Origin: Cryptomeria japonica
Taxonomy: Eukaryota; Streptophyta; Pinopsida; Cupressales; Cupressaceae
NCBI RefSeq assembly: GCF_030272615.1
Contig: NC_081415.1
Span: forward strand, 599,047,335 to 599,111,334
Direction: 5' to 3'
Length of the DNA: 64,000 nt
Below the pieces are notes generated by a model that searched no databases, had not been told where the DNA came from, and was given only the letters and a program-made list of their open reading frames with translations. The position numbers were made by a program, and so were the translations under genes. Positions 59,961-64,000 of the stretch are shown piece by piece; the stretch's first letter is position 1; the number at the start of each line of letters is the position of its first letter.

Positions 59961-61690
59961 CTCTTCAGAGTATCCTAATTCAAAAAATACAAAAAAATCA
60001 AAATTTTCAAAAATACAAAAAAAATTTATAAAACAAAAAAAATCGTTACTTGGTAAAAACCTGGCAAATAGGCGCCTTGTGACACAAAAAACATTGAAAA
60101 ATCAAAAAAAGTAAAGAGAAATAATTTCGTCCAATGTTGAAAACCACTTCTGTGGCGCCTTGGGCAAGTACCATGGTGAAAACTGGGTCACCAGCACCAT
60201 GCGTAGAGACATTGCTCCTCCCTCCTTCAGGATTCTCTTTCATCACTTCACTTTGCACACACTCATGACCAATTCATCCATAATAAACTTACCCATTCCC
60301 ATCATGGCTTGTTATTGATCTCCCTAAGATTGGTTAGCCATTCATAATAAACCTCCCTTTTCATCCCTTTCCATCCATAATAAATCAAATCAAATCTGTG
60401 GCTAAGGAAAAATCCTACGTCTAGTAATGGGTGTGGAACTGAGAACATCACATGTTTTGAGGAGTACAGTTTCTTCTAGCTTCCTTCAGTCTATCCGTGC
60501 ACAATCCGCAATAAAGCAACATTTGCATCACAGATCCGCAATAAAGTTTCATCTTCTCCGCAATAAAGTATCAGTTTCATGGATTCAATCAGTTTCAGAT
60601 GAGACACAGCAGCAACAATGGGCTTCAACAAATGAAATCTTTCAACAGACTCAGACAACATTATGGTTCAGTGCTATCTATCCTTTCTGTGAAAGTAAAC
60701 AATGTGACCACAATCAAATAAGACTTATACAAGTGACAAGAGACACTAAACTTGAGGACTACAGTGGATGTTGGTGTTGAGTCTTGGTTTTCTTTTGATT
60801 TTATCCTTTTGGTGACATGTCTTTTAGCTTTTCCAGGATGTCTCTGACTAGAGATTCTCTCTCCAGGATGTCTTTGACTAGAAAAGCGAGGATGGGGTAT
60901 CGTCACCTATTTGTATTTGCTATCTATGGATTGTCTTTTAGTAATGCTATGACTTGTCCAAGGATATGAGGACACTGTGAGTCTAGTATGAACTAGGGCA
61001 TTCCTTGTTTGTGACTATCTTATCTCCATGCAAACAGGTACAATGACTTTCTGGGTCGAACATATGCCTTGATTGTCATAACCTATTTTGCCATAATAAA
61101 GCTCAATGATGATAAACGCACAAGAAGCTCTTTCACTTTCATATCTTTTGTCTTTCATCCCCCTTTCTTGATTGACTTCCATTGTCCTTCTCGAGTCCGT
61201 GTCGCCTGCTTTCACATGACTGAGTATAATGACACGCCAAAAACATTTGCATTTCATGTAGTTGCACCTGCATTACCACATATTAGCATTTCATACATAC
61301 ATATAGATATCACAATTGCACCACACCATGCACACAACACATGTTAGCACATCTTACATTTTCATCATGTAAATAATCATTTGCATTATCATATTCATTT
61401 GCATTTCATACATTCACAATTGCATTGGCATAACATTTTAAAACATAAAAGAACAAAAATATTGCATTTCATTATGTTTATATTTGCATCCATATCATAA
61501 GCATCACATAAGAACATTTCATCACATAGGTACACATGCATATAGCTTTCACAAAAATGAATCATCTCATATATATAAATCAAAAGTGTCATGATACAAT
61601 GATGTCAAAATCATATGGCTACAATCATCCGCAGGTGTCTACATCATCATACAAAAATGGTACAATAATGATACATAGGGAGCCCTCTAC
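59961..61690 (+). other. 3' region of the Tat-like element, non-coding part
   Basis: No TE domain seen. CCGCAATAAAG occurs three times (60506, 60536, 60558), each holding AATAAA on the sense strand, and may relate to polyadenylation. A 33-bp duplication (CCAGGATGTCT.TGACTAGA) is at about 60,834-60,884. From 61,200 to 61,560 there are many CATTTGCATTTCATA-like phrases. Confidence 0.6.
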
Positions 61691-62298
61691 GGCTATGATG
61701 AACTCCCTCCCTCAAAGTCGGATGGCCTCGATGGAGTTTGAGCCCTAGAAGGACCCGCCCCAAGATCATCTCTCCTGGCCCCTGTGTCCTCTGCAACCAC
61801 CCCTCGTGTCACCCTATCCGGACAGAGGAACCCACTGATAACTCCTGCCAACACTACTGGTAGTGCTAATCCTGTCCATGTCATGGTATCCCATGCCACA
61901 TGTCCTACCCTCATCTCCAGTCCTGGATCCTAGAACGCTCATCTAAGGGCATCCCTGTCTCCATCTCGATCGTACGGAATCAGCTCCCCATCGATCGGTA
62001 TCCACAGAATCTTGTATACATCCTCTAGGGTGACTGTCATCTCCCCCATCGACAAATGAAAAGTGCAAGTCTTAGAGTGCCACCTCTCCGCCAGTGCAAT
62101 CAGCAATCCCATGTTCACCGAAAACTTAGGCACATACAACACATGTCTCAATCCCATAGCCTTGATTGCAGCTCACTCCTCGGCTATCAGCTTAGGTTGC
62201 AATCTTTGAGTCGATGGGAATCTCTCCTGTGACTCCAACATAGGCAAATACTCCTGCAGTCAAGCAAATCAATCATGTCAGTCATCGTGACATTCACT

Positions 62299-62577
62299 GT
62301 TCATCACAAAATGCTACTTTTTATCCAAATGCATATTGCTATCTACCCTAGTGACACTCACTGTTCATCACAAAGTGTTGCTTGTACCCTAGTGGTACTC
62401 CCTGTTCATCACAAAGTACTATGTGTTTTGCACTCCCTATTCATCACAAAGTGCTGCTCACATTTGCACTCCCTGTTCATCACAAAGTGCCTTGATCTAT
62501 CCTGGTCTTCCCTAGAGGACCTGCTTGAGTGTATCCTTTGAACAACTTATCTAATCGACAACATATGTTCATCACAG
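62299..62577. repeat. GTTCATCACAAAG repeat array
   Basis: Six copies of a (T/G)TTCATCACA(A/G)A phrase near 62300, 62364, 62405, 62440, 62476 and 62567, several within CACTCCCTGTTCATCACAAA. Spacing is irregular, 35-91 bp. It lies in the proposed antisense intron. Confidence 0.8.
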
Positions 62578-62589
62578 AACTGTCGATTT

Positions 62590-62890
62590 GCCCTCGAAGA
62601 CAAAAACTTCACACAAACGTGCTTACCTGACATAAACCCGCTTAAAGACTGCACAGACGCGCCTAAAAAACATAGATGCGCTTGAAAAACATAAACGTGC
62701 CTATGCTCTGCACAGACGAGCCTGGGCGACATAGACGTGCCTTCTTGGCACAAACGCGACTGACCATCACAAACGCGGCTACATTTGACACAGACGCAGT
62801 TTCCATCACAGATGCGCCTGGCACAAACACAGACGCGCCTTGCGAGCATAGACGCGCCTGGCACCAACGCAGATGCGCCTAGACGTTTTG
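62590..62890. repeat. CpG-rich degenerate minisatellite
   Basis: About fifteen copies of a short unit of the type CACAGACGCGCCTG or CATAGACGTGCCT, with variable 15-25 bp spacing. CpG is very frequent for this AT-rich window. Many copies show CG to TG or CA changes, as expected from methylated cytosine decay. It produces a Cys-rich minus-strand ORF by chance. Confidence 0.8.
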
Positions 62891-63150
62891 GAAAATTTTT
62901 TTGGACCCTAGTCTAAGCGCATTTATTGCCCTATCTACCATGAATTAATGACAATATTAAATGCGTCAAAGTACGAGGAGGTTTGGTGGTACTTACCGGC
63001 TCTCTTGCCTCTGCTGGCCTCTGGAATCGGCGAACGCGGTCGAATCTGTGAACAAAAGCCATCACTGCTGACTGCTGCTGCTCTTTTCTCTCTCTGCACT
63101 CTAATCTTGTGGATGTGTAGATGACAATGAGGATATATTTCCTTCGTGGT

Positions 63151-63160
63151 CTATCTTATA
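63151..63160 (-). promoter_or_regulatory. Probable TATA box of the antisense PMD gene
   Basis: Minus strand TATAAGATAG, about 90 bp before ATG 63062. A start site about 30 bp downstream would leave a 60-nt CT/AG-rich leader. It lies inside the retroelement, between PMD exon 1 and the polypurine tract. Confidence 0.5.
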
Positions 63161-63392
63161 GACTACCCTAGCCCTAGCCCTCGCCTCCCGAGTCAGTCTT
63201 CATTATCCCGTGATTCTGTCACTTTATCCGGTTAGTCCATTCTATCCTGTCTTTCTTATCGAGAGATTGTTTGCAATCTTTTCAAACATTTTCATCCAAT
63301 CTCTCGAGGGGGCATATCATTCCCATCTTGGGGCAAATTTGTATCAGTTCATCTTATCTTCTTTGAAACAACGCGACAAGCCGCATTGTCTC

Positions 63393-63406
63393 AAAGAGGG
63401 GCAAAA
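63393..63406 (+). promoter_or_regulatory. Tat-like element polypurine tract
   Basis: AAAGAGGGGCAAAA directly before the 3' LTR. A purine tract here primes plus-strand synthesis and marks the LTR edge. One C interrupts it. Confidence 0.8.
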
Positions 63407-64000
63407 TATAGACACCCAAAATTGTCAAGTCTAATTAAATAAATATTTTATTTATTTAATTATCTAAGCTTAATTCTTCTATTAATTAAATAAATCTTTA
63501 TTTATTTAATTAATTCATTTATCCTCTTCTAGCCTTATTTCTCATTTAAATAAATACATTTATTTATTTAAATTATCATTTTCCTAAATTAAATAAATAT
63601 CTTATTTATTTAATTGATCCCACTTCTTCTATTAATTAAATAAATCTTTATTTATTTAATTAATTCATTAACCTTTTCTACCCATGACACATGTCATTCA
63701 TCTCTTAATTCATACACTACCTACCCCTTTCATTATTTTATTATTTCTTTTACCTACCCTCTAATCATAGCCGACCTCCTTTTACACCTCTCAATCTTAT
63801 CCCTCCATTTCATATAGTGTTTTCTATATAAGGAGATACTTCCTTCATTATCAACCCTAATCAATCATTCTAATCAATCATCCTAATGACCTAACTACTT
63901 GATCAATTGACTACTTGGCATATGCTATCCTACTTACAACCACATTCCGTTCTTTGTTGAGCTCTTGTGCACATAAAATCTGAGAGCAAATATATCAAGC
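63407..64000 (+). repeat. Tat-like element 3' LTR, truncated by window end
   Basis: Follows 52529-53122 almost base for base, with few substitutions. It begins TATAGACACCC where the 5' LTR has TGTAGACATCC, so its first dinucleotide has changed from TG to TA. The five hairpins are all present. The high similarity suggests a recent insertion. Confidence 0.92.

Larger units (their letters stand above)
61693..63062 (-). pseudogene. Antisense spliced gene with a plant mobile domain (PMD)
   Basis: Exon 1 runs from ATG 63062 (AGTGATGGCT context) to 62997, 22 codons starting MAFVHRFDRVRRFQ. A donor G/GTAAGT (62996) and acceptor CTGCAG (62254) bound a 743-nt intron, and the join keeps phase. Exon 2 (62253 to 61693) begins EYLPMLESQERFPS and carries PMD features: LLIALAERWHSKTCTFHL, GEMTVTLEDVYKILWIPIDG, then LPVVLAGVISG. 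It ends in a polar tail. TGA at 62175, TGA at 61941 and a TAG near 61,932 interrupt it. PMD occurs in host proteins such as MAIN/MAIL1 and in plant transposons. It is about 208 codons, shorter than the usual PMD. The intron is filled with the repeats at 62299-62890. Confidence 0.72.
52529..64000 (+). mobile_element. Tat-like Ty3/Gypsy deletion derivative, 3' LTR truncated by window end
   Basis: 5' LTR (52529-53329), PBS (53333-53350), a 2.5 kb leader, a gag-protease frame (55878-59960) and a 3.4 kb 3' region with an antisense plant-mobile-domain gene. A polypurine tract (63393-63406) and the start of the 3' LTR (63407-64000) follow. The zinc-knuckle form (CxxH...H...C), the protease LLDGGAG and the integrase tail (FEVGDLVLK, NWFGPYII, INSMHLRRFY) fit the Tat/Athila side of Gypsy. 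RT, RNase H and the integrase core are absent, so it needs a helper. The TSD cannot be tested because the right edge is outside. Confidence 0.9.

Noticed and set aside
62547-62867. Cys-rich 106-codon minus-strand ORF
   Set aside because: Arises from the degenerate CpG minisatellite. Lies within the proposed intron and has no domain.
52529-64000. CRISPR-like or satellite explanation for the repeated palindromes
   Set aside because: Too few units, AT-only arms, plant context, and the same block recurs at both LTR positions.

Overview
This is plant nuclear DNA. It is AT-rich, gene-poor and dominated by LTR retrotransposons in several nesting layers. One convincing intact host protein gene (27,679-28,278) and one tRNA-Asp gene (39,526-39,597) sit in 64 kb. 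That density, the chromovirus, Tat-like and Copia families, and the long AT-rich spacers fit a large repeat-rich genome such as a gymnosperm. The species cannot be told from the sequence alone.

Layout. (1) 1-3,703: flank with a broken TE-like reading frame. (2) 3,709-17,708 (+): a decayed Ty1/Copia element with a perfect 5-bp target-site duplication (TSD). A complete decayed Ty3/Gypsy chromovirus on the other strand (4,673-12,382) sits in its leader. (3) 18,493-21,284 (-): a 2.8 kb non-autonomous Copia-type element with LTRs, PBS and PPT, no pol, and a strongly GC-rich block. (4) 21,290-27,600: AT-rich spacer with a LINE endonuclease relic, direct repeats and an orphan two-exon RING-CH gene piece. 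(5) 27,679-28,278: a two-pass membrane protein with a C-terminal DUF761 motif. (6) 28,279-44,186: spacer with a long TC microsatellite, a solo LTR, an old Copia relic and the tRNA-Asp gene. (7) 44,192-52,152 (-): a younger chromovirus with equal-length LTRs, a TSD and a nearly intact gag-pol. A solo LTR with its own TSD interrupts its pol region. (8) 52,529 to the window end (+): a large Tat-like Gypsy derivative whose 3' LTR runs off the window.

The most interesting object is element 8. Its gag and protease lie in one frame broken only by three stop codons. RT, RNase H and the integrase core are missing, and the protease frame runs straight into an integrase C-terminal tail. Downstream, on the opposite strand, is what looks like a small spliced gene: TATA box, ATG, 22-codon first exon, 743-nt GT-AG intron and a plant-mobile-domain (PMD) second exon. 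Its LTR carries five perfect AT hairpins, and its leader carries a 304-bp triplication with a hairpin in each unit.

All family assignments come from reading motifs by eye. Boundaries supported by TSD, PBS and PPT are the firmest. No database search was run.
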